Part shown: positions 26,534 through 35,823 of the stretch, one piece after another
Layout of the letters: each line of letters opens with the position of its first letter
How positions within the stretch are numbered: position 1 is the stretch's first letter
Assembly (NCBI GenBank): GCA_050179115.1
Contig: JBFXFL010000005.1
Span: forward strand, 28,396 to 92,395
DNA from: JAGPUQ01 sp050179115
GTDB lineage: Bacteria > Pseudomonadota > Gammaproteobacteria > Pseudomonadales > Porticoccaceae
DNA: 64,000 nucleotides
Reading direction: 5' to 3'
Notes under the pieces: model-generated
What the model saw: the letters and a program-made list of their open reading frames with translations, nothing else
What the model was told of the DNA's origin: nothing
The model's database searches: none
Made by a program: the position numbers and the translations under genes

Positions 26534-28162
26534 ATGAACCAACTCACAGTGGCCCTGGCTCAGCTCAATCCTCTGGTCGGCGACATCCCCGGCAATACGG
26601 CCAAGGTCATCGAGGCGGTGCGCGCTGCGCGCGACGAACTGGGCGCGCAGGTCGTGCTGTTTTCCGAACTGGTGCTGATCGGCTATCCGCCGGAAGACCT
26701 GCTGCTGCGGCCCGCGCTGCAACCGCGCATCGAGCGGGCGCTGGCCGAGGTGCAGGCCGCCTGCCGCGGCATCGTCGCGGTGCTCGGCTATCCCTGGCGC
26801 GAACAGGGCAGGCTCTACAATTCGGCGGGCGTGATCCGCGACGGCGAACTGATTGCACGTTACGACAAAAACTGCCTGCCCAACTATCAGGTGTTCGACG
26901 AGCAGCGCTATTTTGCCGCCGGCAGCGCGCCCTGCCTGTTCGATATCGCCGGTGTGCGCACGGCGGTGACGATCTGCGAGGACGTGTGGTTTCCGGGGCC
27001 TACGGCTGCCGCCGCCGCAGCGGGTGCGCGCCTGATGTTGAATCTCAACGCCTCGCCCTTTCATCGCGGTAAACAGCACAAGCGTCAGCAAGTGCTGGCG
27101 GCGCGGGCGCGCGAGGGCAGGCTGCCGATTGTCTATGTGAATCAGGTCGGCGGTCAGGACGAACTGATATTCGACGGCGGATCGCTGGTGGTGGACGCGA
27201 ACGGCACGCCCTGTTTTCAGGCGCCGCAGTTTGACGAGGGGCTCTATCCCGTGACGCTGGAAGTCGATGCCGGCGCGGTGAGCGTGCCGGCGCAGTCGCT
27301 TGCGCCGCCGCTCGAGCCCATCGCCTCGGTGTATCGCGCGCTCGTGATGGGGGTGCGGGACTATGTGCGAAAAAACGGCTTCAAGGGCGTGGTACTCGGT
27401 CTTTCCGGCGGTGTCGATTCGGCGCTGACGCTGGCCATCGCGGTGGATGCGCTGGGCGCCGCGCAGGTGGAGGCGATCATGCTGCCCTTCCGCTACACCT
27501 CGCAGCTCAGCAAGGATGGCGCCCGCGAGGAAGCCGAACGGCTCGGGGTGAGTTATCGCAGCATCGATATCGCCGGAGTGTACGACGCCTGCATGGGTGC
27601 GCTGGCGGAGGAGTTCGCGGGCCTGCCCACGGACAAGACCGAGGAGAATCTTCAGGCGCGGGCGCGCGGCCTGCTGTTGATGGCGATCTCGAACAAGAAG
27701 GGCTATCTGGTGCTCACCACCGGCAACAAGAGCGAAATGGCTGTGGGTTACGCCACGCTCTACGGCGACATGGCGGGCGGGCTCGATGTGCTGAAGGACG
27801 TGCCCAAGGTCACGGTGTTCGAGCTGTCGCGTTACCGCAACAGCATCGCGCCGGTGATTCCCGAGGACGTGATCACGCGGCCGCCCTCGGCGGAACTGGC
27901 GCCGGACCAGAAGGACGAGGATTCGCTGCCGCCCTATCCGGTGCTGGATCGTATCCTCGAACTCTATGTGGAGCAGGATGCGAGCGCCGCCGATATCGTC
28001 GCCGCCGGCTTCGCGGCCGAAGATGTCTATCGCGTGATCCGCATGGTGGATGTCAACGAATACAAGCGCCGCCAGGCGCCGGTCGGTCTGCGCGTGAGCG
28101 AGCGCGCCTTCGGCCGCGACCGCCGCTATCCCATCACCAACGGCTGGCGCGCGGGCGATTGA
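26534..28162 (+). CDS. nadE: Glutamine-dependent NAD+ synthetase
   Basis: This cytoplasmic enzyme amidates nicotinate adenine dinucleotide to NAD+, using glutamine as nitrogen source. The N-terminal nitrilase-type glutaminase domain has the Glu (FSELVLIGYPPEDLL), Lys (RYDKNCLPNYQVFDEQRYF) and Cys (VTICEDVWFP) of the catalytic triad. The C-terminal synthetase domain has the P-loop GLSGGVDSALTLAIAVDALG, plus LVLTTGNKSEMAVGYATLYGD and RPPSAELAPDQKDED. The 542-residue length is normal. The ATG at 26534 starts at MNQLTVALAQLNPLVGD; an upstream ATG at 26501 adds eleven residues without resemblance. Confidence 0.96.
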   Translation: MNQLTVALAQLNPLVGDIPGNTAKVIEAVRAARDELGAQVVLFSELVLIGYPPEDLLLRPALQPRIERALAEVQAACRGIVAVLGYPWREQGRLYNSAGVIRDGELIARYDKNCLPNYQVFDEQRYFAAGSAPCLFDIAGVRTAVTICEDVWFPGPTAAAAAAGARLMLNLNASPFHRGKQHKRQQVLAARAREGRLPIVYVNQVGGQDELIFDGGSLVVDANGTPCFQAPQFDEGLYPVTLEVDAGAVSVPAQSLAPPLEPIASVYRALVMGVRDYVRKNGFKGVVLGLSGGVDSALTLAIAVDALGAAQVEAIMLPFRYTSQLSKDGAREEAERLGVSYRSIDIAGVYDACMGALAEEFAGLPTDKTEENLQARARGLLLMAISNKKGYLVLTTGNKSEMAVGYATLYGDMAGGLDVLKDVPKVTVFELSRYRNSIAPVIPEDVITRPPSAELAPDQKDEDSLPPYPVLDRILELYVEQDASAADIVAAGFAAEDVYRVIRMVDVNEYKRRQAPVGLRVSERAFGRDRRYPITNGWRAGD

Positions 28163-28186
28163 GCCCCACGACATGCGATGGCAGTT

Positions 28187-28371
28187 GTAGGGTGGATAAG
28201 CCGTAGGCGCATCCACCAGAGCCGATTCCTGCCGCTATTGTGATTCCGCCGCGTCGCTGTGCGCCAGTGGGTTTCGTCGGATGCGCCGGCATGGCCGCCG
28301 GCTTATCCGACCTACGGGCGATGCGATCACCGATGCAGTGGTAGGGTGGATAAGCCGCAGGCGCATCCACC
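28187..28371. repeat. Three dispersed palindromic repeats between convergent nadE and pilU
   Basis: Copies lie at 28187-28217, 28277-28315 (inverted, with a longer loop) and 28341-28371. The first and third share a longer unit of about 55 bases (through CCAGAGCCGATTCCYGCCGC) and so form a direct repeat 154 bases apart. Their stems (GGTGGAT/ATCCACC) could end transcription from both convergent genes. Nothing else is seen in this interval. Confidence 0.8.
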
Positions 28372-28397
28372 AGAGCCGATTCCCGCCGCAGTCGTAG

Positions 28398-29528
28398 TTA
28401 GTCCGGCATTTCGGTTTCCGGTTCCAGCGCCAGCGTGAGCCCGGACCCGCTGGCAATGGCCGCGCCTTCGGGTGCGTCGAGCTGAATCCTCAGCCGCAGG
28501 TTATTCACCGAATCCGCATTCTGCAGGGCTTCCTGAAGGGAAATTTTTCCTTCCTGGTAAAGTTGGTAAAGGGCGCTGTCGAAAGTGCGCATGCCCTGGG
28601 TTTCGGACTTCATCATGATTTCCTTGATTTCATCCACTTTCCCGTTCTTGATCAGATCGCATACCCGCGGCGTGCCCAGCAAAATCTCTATGGCGGCGGC
28701 GCGTTTGCCGTCGACGGTGGGAATCAGGCGTTGCGAGACGATCCCGCGCAGATTCAGCGACAGATCCAGAAACAGTTGTTTGTGCCGGTCCTCGGGAAAG
28801 AAATTGATGATGCGGTCGAGGGCCTGGTTGGCATTGTTGGCGTGCAACGTGGAAAGACACAGGTGCCCGGTCTCGGCGAAGGCGAGCGCGTGTTCCATGG
28901 TTTCACGGCTGCGGATCTCGCCGATCAGGATCACGTCCGGGGCCTGGCGCAAGGTGTTTTGCAACGCATCTTCGTAGCTGTCGGTGTCGATGCCCACTTC
29001 GCGTTGATTGACGATGCTGCGCTTGTGGCGGTGGACGAATTCGATCGGATCCTCGATGGTGATGATGTGGCCGGCGGAATTGCTATTGCGGAAGTCGATG
29101 AGCGAGGCGAGTGAAGTGGACTTGCCGGAGCCGGTGCCGCCGACGAACAGCACCAGCCCGCGCTTCTGCATCACCAGCTTGGGCAGGGTTTCGGGCAGAC
29201 CCAGGCTGCGGTAATCGGGAATCTCGGTCTTGATGGTGCGGATCACCATCGCCACCTGGCCGCGTTGCTTGAAGATATTGACCCGAAACCGGCCGATGCC
29301 GGACTCGGAAATGGCGAGATTCATTTCCGGTCGGCGCTCGAATTCAGCTTTTTGCTCGGCGTCCATCAGGGTGTCGGCGAGCGCCTGTACCACGCCGGGC
29401 GCCAGCGGTTCGGCGGTGATGGCGGTGAGCTTACCCTGCACCTTCATGCTGGGTGGGGCGCCGGTGGAAAAATACAGATCCGAACCGTCCTGCTCGACGA
29501 TGATTTTCAAATAGTGCTGTAACTCCAC
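28398..29528 (-). CDS. pilU: Type IV pilus retraction ATPase PilU
   Basis: PilU is the accessory retraction motor that works with PilT at the cytoplasmic base of the pilus. The GTG at 29528, with GGGAG about nine bases upstream, gives 376 residues starting MELQHYLKIIVEQDGSDLYF, the usual PilU N-terminus. Walker A is GGTGSGKSTSL, the Asp box is TIEDPIEFVHRHKRS, Walker B lies in DVILIGEIRSRETMEHAL, and the His box is LCLSTLHANNANQALDRI. The frame is open further upstream to 29672 without resemblance. It stands apart from pilT, which is not in the window. Confidence 0.93.
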   Translation of the reverse strand: MELQHYLKIIVEQDGSDLYFSTGAPPSMKVQGKLTAITAEPLAPGVVQALADTLMDAEQKAEFERRPEMNLAISESGIGRFRVNIFKQRGQVAMVIRTIKTEIPDYRSLGLPETLPKLVMQKRGLVLFVGGTGSGKSTSLASLIDFRNSNSAGHIITIEDPIEFVHRHKRSIVNQREVGIDTDSYEDALQNTLRQAPDVILIGEIRSRETMEHALAFAETGHLCLSTLHANNANQALDRIINFFPEDRHKQLFLDLSLNLRGIVSQRLIPTVDGKRAAAIEILLGTPRVCDLIKNGKVDEIKEIMMKSETQGMRTFDSALYQLYQEGKISLQEALQNADSVNNLRLRIQLDAPEGAAIASGSGLTLALEPETEMPD

Positions 29529-29745
29529 GTGCTGGACTCCCTGGCAGTAACCGGCTTGCGCGCAAGTTAGCAAAGGGGCCGCATCCGGAGCTTGAACCGG
29601 GTCACACAATGCCGGGCGCCGGGGACGGGCGGGCGGTTCGGCCGATGAACTGCGCCGGTGGCTCGAAGGCATTGGAAGAATTCATGGCCGAGTACAACTC
29701 GGCAAAGTCGCGTCACCCCGGGTCGGGAGTGGGATGCGGGTTTCT

Positions 29746-29774
29746 GGTGGGTGCGCTTTGCGTGCCCAGCCTAC
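29746..29774. repeat. Second dispersed repeat type (GGTGGGTGCGC...CAGCCTAC)
   Basis: A single 29-bp element, GGTGGGTGCGCTTTGCGTGC + CCAGCCTAC, can fold as a short stem (GGTGGGxxxGC/GCxxGCCCAxCC type). It resembles, but is distinct from, the GGATAAGC family. It lies just beyond the carboxylase alpha stop, in the gap between that gene and pilU. No other feature is seen in 29529-29778. Confidence 0.55.
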
Positions 29775-29778
29775 AGGC

Positions 29779-31776
29779 TCAGTCGGCGTCGGGTTCGAAG
29801 CGCACCAGTTCTACACCGCCGTCCACCAGGTCGCCGACGCCGTAAAAGATTTCCGCCACCACGCCAGCGGCCGGGGCGCGGATGCTGTGCTCCATTTTCA
29901 TCGCTTCCATGATCAGGATCGCATCGCCCTTGGCGACCCTTGCGCCGGGCGCGACGCGCAGTGCGGTGACGGTGCCGTTCATGGGCGCGGTGAGCCCGCC
30001 GGTGGCGTCCTCTTCGCTGGCGCCGGCGTCGGTCCGCACTTCATTGAAGTGCAGCGCGCCGTCGCGGGTGAAGAGGCTGTAACCGCCGTCGTGGGCGGTC
30101 ACGGTGACGAGCTGGCGGTGGCCGTCTAGGCTGGCGTGCAGCTCGTTGCCATTCAGCGTGCCCGCGATCACCGTGCGACCCAGATCGCTGTGCAGGTGGT
30201 GGCGGTCGCCATCCGCCGTGGCAGTGAACAGGATTTCGCGGCCGTCGATCTGCAAATGAAACTGTTGCACCGGCGCGTCGTTGCAGCGCCAGCCGTGGGC
30301 GCTGTGCCAGGGCGACCAGGGGTCGGTGGTGGTGGCGGCGAATGCTCCCGCCGCCTGTTCGCGCCGCAGCAGCAGGTAGAGCACGGCGAGTGCCGCCAGT
30401 CTGGCGTCGGTGTCCGGGCTGCGCGCGAAAATGGCTTCGCGGTGGCGCTCGATGAAGCCCGTGTCCAGCTCCGCCGCGCGAAACGCGGGCGTCGTGATCA
30501 GGTTGTAGAGAAACTCGATATTGGTGACGGTGCCGGCGATGCGGTAGTCGCGCAGGGCACGCGCCAGACGCGCGAGCGCCCGGTCGCGGTCCGCGTCCCA
30601 GACGATCAGCTTGGCGATCATGGGATCGTAGTGGACGCTGATGCTGTCGCCCTGGAGTACGCCGGTATCGACGCGCACATGGTCCGACTCTTCCGGCGGC
30701 TGCAAAAACGCCAGCGTACCGGTGGCCGGCAGAAAATCGTGGTCGGCGTCCTCGGCGTAGATGCGTGCCTCGAAGGCGTGGCCGCGGATTTCGAGCTGAT
30801 CCTGCGGCAGTGGCAGCGGCTCACCAGAGGCAACCCGTAACTGCCACTCCACCAGATCCTGGCCGGTGATCATTTCCGTCACCGGATGCTCGACCTGAAG
30901 CCGGGTATTCATCTCCATGAAGTAGAACGAGTCGTCGGTGTCGAGCAGAAACTCGACGGTGCCCGCGCCCTCGTAGCCGATGGCGCGCGCGGCGGTAACG
31001 GCGGCCTCGCCCATCTGCGCCCGCACGATCGGCGAGAGTCCGGGCGCCGGCGCTTCCTCGATCACTTTCTGGTGGCGGCGCTGCACCGAGCAGTCGCGTT
31101 CGAACAGGTAGACCGCAGCGCCGTGCCTGTCGCAGAACACCTGGATTTCCACATGGCGCGGGCGGGTCAGGTATTTCTCCACCAGCATGGCGTCGTCGCC
31201 GAAGCTGCTTTTGGCCTCGCGCCGCGCCGCGGCCAGCGCCTCGCTGAACTCGCCGGCGCTCGTCACCACCCGCATGCCCTTGCCGCCGCCGCCGGCGGTG
31301 GCCTTGAGCAACACCGGGTAACCCATGGCATCGGCGGCGCCGCGCAGGGCAGCCTCGTCCTGCGCCTCGCCGTGGTAGCCGGGCACCAGGGGCACGCCGG
31401 CGGTTTCCATCAGGCGCTTGGCGGCGGACTTGGAGCCCATGGCGGCGATGGCATCCGGGGGCGGGCCAATGAAGACGATCCCGGCCTTGCGACAGGCGGC
31501 GGCGAAGGCGGCATTCTCGGACAGGAAGCCGTAACCGGGATGGATGGCCTGGGCGCCGGTGCGGCGCGCCGCGTCGAGGATGGCCTCGGCCTTCAGATAG
31601 GACTCCCGCGCCGGCGCGGGTCCGATGGGCACGGCTTCGTCGGCCAGCGCCACATGCAGCGCGTTCTGGTCGGCTGCGGAGTAGACCGCGACCGTGTGGA
31701 TGCCGAGCCGGCGCGCGGTGCGGATCACCCGGCAGGCGATCTCGCCGCGATTCGCAATCAGGATTTTGTCGAACAT
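29779..31776 (-). CDS. liuD: Methylcrotonyl-CoA carboxylase-type alpha subunit (biotin carboxylase + BCCP)
   Basis: This subunit carboxylates its own biotin with ATP and bicarbonate and hands the carboxyl group to the beta subunit. The biotin carboxylase domain starts MFDKILIANRGEIACRVIRT, with KATAGGGGKGMRVV for ATP and EMNTRLQVEHPVTEMITG in the active site. A linker domain precedes the C-terminal biotinyl domain, with the biotinylated lysine in EAMKMEH. The 665-residue length fits MccA/LiuD. Together with the beta subunit and isovaleryl-CoA dehydrogenase it points to leucine/isovalerate degradation. Geranyl-CoA carboxylase (AtuF) is a close relative and cannot be fully excluded. Confidence 0.85.
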   Translation of the reverse strand: MFDKILIANRGEIACRVIRTARRLGIHTVAVYSAADQNALHVALADEAVPIGPAPARESYLKAEAILDAARRTGAQAIHPGYGFLSENAAFAAACRKAGIVFIGPPPDAIAAMGSKSAAKRLMETAGVPLVPGYHGEAQDEAALRGAADAMGYPVLLKATAGGGGKGMRVVTSAGEFSEALAAARREAKSSFGDDAMLVEKYLTRPRHVEIQVFCDRHGAAVYLFERDCSVQRRHQKVIEEAPAPGLSPIVRAQMGEAAVTAARAIGYEGAGTVEFLLDTDDSFYFMEMNTRLQVEHPVTEMITGQDLVEWQLRVASGEPLPLPQDQLEIRGHAFEARIYAEDADHDFLPATGTLAFLQPPEESDHVRVDTGVLQGDSISVHYDPMIAKLIVWDADRDRALARLARALRDYRIAGTVTNIEFLYNLITTPAFRAAELDTGFIERHREAIFARSPDTDARLAALAVLYLLLRREQAAGAFAATTTDPWSPWHSAHGWRCNDAPVQQFHLQIDGREILFTATADGDRHHLHSDLGRTVIAGTLNGNELHASLDGHRQLVTVTAHDGGYSLFTRDGALHFNEVRTDAGASEEDATGGLTAPMNGTVTALRVAPGARVAKGDAILIMEAMKMEHSIRAPAAGVVAEIFYGVGDLVDGGVELVRFEPDAD

Positions 31777-31831
31777 GGGAGCTCGCCTTGCCAGTAAGCG
31801 GGGCTGCGCCGGCGGCGGCAGCCGGGTGGGG

Positions 31832-33439
31832 TCACATGCGGAACACGCCGAAGCGCGATTCGCCGATGGGACGGTTCAGGGCCGCGGAAATGCCGAGTCC
31901 GAGCACGGTGCGACTCTCCGCCGGGTCGATGATGCCGTCGTCCCAGATGCGCGCCGAAGCGAAGTAGGGGTGCCCCTGGCGGTCGTAGAGCTCGACGGTG
32001 GGCTTCTTGAAGGCCGCTTCGTCCTCGGCGCTCCAGGTCTCGCCGCGCGCTTCCAGTTGCTCGCGTTTCACCTGCGCCAGCACGCCGGCGGCCTGCTCGC
32101 CACCCATCACCGAGATGCGCGCATTGGGCCACATGAACAGCAGGCGCGGATCGTAGGAGCGGCCGCACATGCCGTAATTGCCGGCACCAAAGGAGCCGCC
32201 GATGATCAGGGTGAACTTGGGCACCTGGGCGCAGGCCACGGCGGTGACCAGTTTGGCGCCGTGTTTGGCGATGCCGCCGGCCTCGTACTGGCGGCCGACC
32301 ATGAAGCCGGTGATGTTCTGCAAAAATACCAGCGGAATCTTGCGCTGCGCACACAGCTCGATGAAGTGCGCGCCTTTCTGGGCGGATTCGCTGAACAGGA
32401 TGCCGTTGTTGCCGAGGATGCCCACCGGATAGCCGTGAATGCGCGCGAAGCCGCACACCAATGTGGTGCCGAACAGGGCCTTGAACTCGTCGAAGTCGGA
32501 GTCGTCGACGATGCGGGCGATCACCTCGCGCACGTCGTAGGGATGGCGCGGATCGCGGGGCACGATGCCATGGATCTCGCGCGGGTCGTAGCGCGGCGCG
32601 GCGGGCGGCCGCAGGTCCATGTTCACCGGCTTGACGCGATTGAGTCGCGCCACGGCCTGGCGCGCCAACTGCAACGCATGACGGTCGTCGCGGGCGTAGT
32701 GGTCGGTGACGCCCGAGGTGCGGCAGTGGACATCGGCGCCGCCCAGGTCCTCGGCGCTGACGATCTCGCCGGTGGCGGCGCGTACCAGCGGCGGGCCGCC
32801 GAGAAAAATCGTGCCCTGCTGGCGCACGATGATGGATTCATCCGCCATCGCCGGCAGATAGGCGCCGCCGGCGGTGCAGGAACCCATCACCACGGCGATC
32901 TGCGGAATGCCTTTCGACGACATCACGGCTTCGTTGAAAAAGCTGCGGCCGAAGTGGTTGCGATCCGGAAAGACCTGTGCCTGCATGGGCAGAAACGCGC
33001 CGCCCGAATCCACCAGATAAATGCAGGGCAGGTGGTTTTCCTCGGCGATGGCCTGGGCGCGCAATTGCTTGGTGACGGTGAGCGGGTAGTAGGTGCCGCC
33101 CTTGACGGTGGCGTCGTTGCAGATGATCACGCACTCCTGGCCGGAGACCCGGCCGATGCCGGTGATGATACCGGCGCCGGGCACGAAGTCGTCGTACACC
33201 TCCCAGGCCGCGAACTGGGAGAACTCCAGAAAGGGCGCGCCCGGGTCGAGCAACTGTTGCACCCGGTCGCGGGGCAGCAGCTTGCCGCGCGCCACATGGC
33301 GCTCCCGGGATTTCGCGCCGCCGCCCAGCTTGATCTGCTCCAGCTTGGCGCGCAGATCGTCGAGCTGCGCCTGCATGTGCGCCTGGTTTGCGACGAATTC
33401 GGCGCCGCGGGTGTTGATCTTGGACTGAAGAATGGCCAT
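31832..33439 (-). CDS. liuB: Methylcrotonyl-CoA carboxylase-type beta subunit (carboxyltransferase)
   Basis: This subunit transfers the carboxyl group from biotin to 3-methylcrotonyl-CoA in leucine breakdown. The 535-residue protein has both crotonase-fold halves. Conserved parts include GGTYYPLTVTKQLRAQAIAE, DSGGAFLPMQAQVFPDRNHF, VMGSCTAGGAYLPAM, GTIFLGGPPLVRAATGE and the C-terminal LFMWPNARISVMGGEQAAGV. It lies 55 bases upstream of the alpha subunit and six bases downstream of the SDR gene on the same strand. As with the alpha subunit, geranyl-CoA carboxylase (AtuC) is the main alternative. Confidence 0.88.
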   Translation of the reverse strand: MAILQSKINTRGAEFVANQAHMQAQLDDLRAKLEQIKLGGGAKSRERHVARGKLLPRDRVQQLLDPGAPFLEFSQFAAWEVYDDFVPGAGIITGIGRVSGQECVIICNDATVKGGTYYPLTVTKQLRAQAIAEENHLPCIYLVDSGGAFLPMQAQVFPDRNHFGRSFFNEAVMSSKGIPQIAVVMGSCTAGGAYLPAMADESIIVRQQGTIFLGGPPLVRAATGEIVSAEDLGGADVHCRTSGVTDHYARDDRHALQLARQAVARLNRVKPVNMDLRPPAAPRYDPREIHGIVPRDPRHPYDVREVIARIVDDSDFDEFKALFGTTLVCGFARIHGYPVGILGNNGILFSESAQKGAHFIELCAQRKIPLVFLQNITGFMVGRQYEAGGIAKHGAKLVTAVACAQVPKFTLIIGGSFGAGNYGMCGRSYDPRLLFMWPNARISVMGGEQAAGVLAQVKREQLEARGETWSAEDEAAFKKPTVELYDRQGHPYFASARIWDDGIIDPAESRTVLGLGISAALNRPIGESRFGVFRM

Positions 33440-33445
33440 GGAAGC

Positions 33446-34336
33446 TCAGGCGTCGCGTTGCAGGATTTTGGGGAAGGTGGCGCGGTGAAAGCCATCGTAG
33501 GCGGCATTGTTGCGCTGTGCGCGCTGGATCTTGCGACCGAGCGGCGAGCTCAGGCACAGCGAGCTGCCGCCGTCCACCCGCAGCGTGGTGCCGTTGACGT
33601 AGCTGGCGCCTTCCGTGAGCAGGAAGCACACCGCCGAGCTCACTTCGGACTCGGTGCCGACCCGGTTCAGCGGCACCGACTCGGGGAAGTGGGGGATGCA
33701 TTCGAGCATCTCGGGATCCTCGTAGGTGTCGAGTCCGGAGGAGGCGAGATAGCCCGGCGCCACCGCGTTGACCCGCACCCCGGCGTAGGCCCACTCGATT
33801 GCCATGGTCATGGTGAGGTTCTCCATGCCGGCGCGGGCGGCACCCGAGTGCGCCATGCGCGGCATGCCGCCGAAGTAGTCAGCGGTGATGTTGACGATGG
33901 CGCCGCCGTGTTCCTTCATCGAGCGCAGGAACACCGCTTTCGACACCAGAAAACCGCCCAGCAGATTGGTGCGCACCACGGCGAGAAAACCGTTGGCGGA
34001 GATGTTTTCCAGGTCGGACGGGAACTGGCCGCCGGCGTTGTTGACCAGGCCGTGGATGGGACCGTGGTCGGTGACAAAGCGTTCGATCACGGTGTTGACC
34101 GCGGCGTCATCGCGGATGTCGGCGCAGCCGTAGGCGCAGCGGGCGCCCGGGTTGTCGTTCTCGATTTCCGCCTTGACAGTGGCCAGTTTCGCTTCGGTGC
34201 GGCCCATCATCAGGATGTTGGCGCCCAGCGCGGCCAGTTCATGGGCGATGCAGCGGCCGAAGCCGCTGCCGGCGCCGGTGACCAGAATGGTTTTGCCGGC
34301 AAACAGGCCGGGCTTGAACACCGAGTTGTAGGACAT
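33446..34336 (-). CDS. SDR-family oxidoreductase, trans-2-enoyl/2,4-dienoyl-CoA reductase-like
   Basis: A 296-residue short-chain dehydrogenase with an excellent ribosome-binding site (GGGGGAG six bases before the ATG at 34336). The Rossmann motif is TILVTGAGSGFGRCIAHELA, with NNAGGQFPSD. The classical YxxxK is replaced by HSGAARAGMENLT, as in peroxisomal trans-2-enoyl-CoA reductase and dienoyl-CoA reductases; VNAVAPGYLASSG follows. The expected substrate is thus an unsaturated acyl-CoA. It sits between isovaleryl-CoA dehydrogenase and the carboxylase beta gene, where liu operons usually have no SDR. AtuB-type SDRs of the citronellol (atu) pathway are the other parallel. Confidence 0.8.
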   Translation of the reverse strand: MSYNSVFKPGLFAGKTILVTGAGSGFGRCIAHELAALGANILMMGRTEAKLATVKAEIENDNPGARCAYGCADIRDDAAVNTVIERFVTDHGPIHGLVNNAGGQFPSDLENISANGFLAVVRTNLLGGFLVSKAVFLRSMKEHGGAIVNITADYFGGMPRMAHSGAARAGMENLTMTMAIEWAYAGVRVNAVAPGYLASSGLDTYEDPEMLECIPHFPESVPLNRVGTESEVSSAVCFLLTEGASYVNGTTLRVDGGSSLCLSSPLGRKIQRAQRNNAAYDGFHRATFPKILQRDA

Positions 34337-34486
34337 GGGCAACTCCCCCGCGCGTGGTGCGCGTGATTTTGTGATTATCTGCCCGGCACACACAGATGTC
34401 GGGTCAACGCGACATGTGTCGCCGTGCGCCACGGAGGGCGTGTCTGCGCAGGTCCAGGAGGGACTCGTGCAGACCTTGAAAAGTCA

Positions 34487-35656
34487 TCAGCGCGTCTCGG
34501 CGAACAGCTCCCGTCCCACCAGCATGCGGCGAATCTCCGAGGTGCCCGCGCCGATCTCGTAGAGCTTGGCGTCGCGCAACAGGCGCCCGGTGGGATATTC
34601 GTTGATGTAGCCGTTGCCGCCCAGGCACTGGATCGCCTGCAATGCCATCTGGGTGGCGCGCTCGGCGGTGTAGAGGATCACCGCGGCGGCGTCCTTGCGC
34701 GAATCCTCGCCCCGGTCACAGGCCTTGGCGACCGCGTACAGGTAGGCGCGCGAGGTGTTGATGTCGACGTACATGTCGGCGACCTTGCCCTGCATGAGCT
34801 GGAATTCGCCGATCGCCTGACCGAACTGTTTGCGGTCGTGGAGATAGGGCAGCACGATGTCCAGGCAGGACTGCATGATGCCCACCGGCCCGCCGGACAG
34901 CACGGTGCGCTCGTAGTCGAGGCCCGACATGAGTACGCGTACACCTTCGTTTTCCTTGCCGAGGATGTTTTCCGCCGGCACTTCGCAATCCTCCAACACC
35001 AGCTCGCCGGTGTTGGAGCCGCGCATGCCCAGCTTGTCGAGTTTCTGGGCGCGGCTGAACCCCGGGTAATCGCGCTCGACTATGAAGGCGGTGATGCCTT
35101 TGGGCCCGGCATCGGGACGGGTCTTGGCGTAGATCACGTAGACGTTGGCGTCGGGACCATTGGTGATCCACATCTTGTTGCCGTTGAGCACGAAGCGGTC
35201 ACCCTTCCTGTCGGCCCGCAGCTTCATGCCCACCACGTCGGAGCCGGCGCCGGGCTCGCTCATCGCCAGCGCGCCGATGTGTTCGCCGGAGCAGAGCCTG
35301 GGCAGATAGCGGGCCTTTTGCGCGGTGGTGCCGTTCTTGCGGATCTGGTTCACGCAGAGATTGGAGTGGGCGGCGTAGGAGAGGCCCACCGCCGCCGACG
35401 CGCGGGAGATTTCTTCCAGCGCCACGACATGGGCCAGATAGCCCATGTCGGTGCCGCCGTATTCTTCCTCGACCGTGATCCCGAGCAGACCCATGTCGCC
35501 GAACTTGCGCCACAGATCGGCGGGAAAGTCGTTGGCCTGGTCGATGGCCTCGGCGCGCGGGGCGATTTCGTTTTGCGCGAAGCGATGGACCGCATCGCGC
35601 AGTTGATCGACATCCGTGCCCAGATCGAAGTTGAGGCTTTTGTAAGGTGCGTTCAT
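34487..35656 (-). CDS. liuA: Isovaleryl-CoA dehydrogenase
   Basis: This flavoprotein oxidises isovaleryl-CoA to 3-methylcrotonyl-CoA in leucine catabolism. The 389-residue protein has the acyl-CoA dehydrogenase motifs ALAMSEPGAGSDVVGMKLRA, MWITNGPDANVYVIYAKT and QCLGGNGYINEYPTGRLLRD. The catalytic Glu is where IVD enzymes have it, in LDYERTVLSGGPVGIMQ, while the MCAD-type position reads GAGTSE without Glu. ADMYVDINTSRAYLYAVAKA is also IVD-like. The ATG at 35656 (MNAPYKSLNFDLG) is chosen; the frame is open further but the extension does not resemble the family. It is the first gene of the minus-strand cluster. Confidence 0.9.
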   Translation of the reverse strand: MNAPYKSLNFDLGTDVDQLRDAVHRFAQNEIAPRAEAIDQANDFPADLWRKFGDMGLLGITVEEEYGGTDMGYLAHVVALEEISRASAAVGLSYAAHSNLCVNQIRKNGTTAQKARYLPRLCSGEHIGALAMSEPGAGSDVVGMKLRADRKGDRFVLNGNKMWITNGPDANVYVIYAKTRPDAGPKGITAFIVERDYPGFSRAQKLDKLGMRGSNTGELVLEDCEVPAENILGKENEGVRVLMSGLDYERTVLSGGPVGIMQSCLDIVLPYLHDRKQFGQAIGEFQLMQGKVADMYVDINTSRAYLYAVAKACDRGEDSRKDAAAVILYTAERATQMALQAIQCLGGNGYINEYPTGRLLRDAKLYEIGAGTSEIRRMLVGRELFAETR

Positions 35657-35753
35657 GGGCGTCCGCGACAGGTGGGCCGCGGGACTATAGCGAAGCGCGG
35701 CCGGGCGGGCAATTTGCCGGCCGGCAAAAACCGGCAGCGGGATCAGGCATTTC

Positions 35754-35782
35754 GGCGGATGCGCTGCGCTTATCCGCCCTAC
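35754..35782. repeat. Dispersed palindromic repeat (GGATAAGC family)
   Basis: GGCGGATGCGCTGCGCTTAT + CCGCCCTAC is a further copy of the repeat seen at 22607 and 28187, in inverted orientation. It lies between the 5' end of the isovaleryl-CoA dehydrogenase gene and the 3' end of the multicopper oxidase gene. Confidence 0.8.
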
Positions 35783-35823
35783 GACACCGGCATGCGCTCG
35801 TAGGTAAAGAACCGGCAGCGGCG

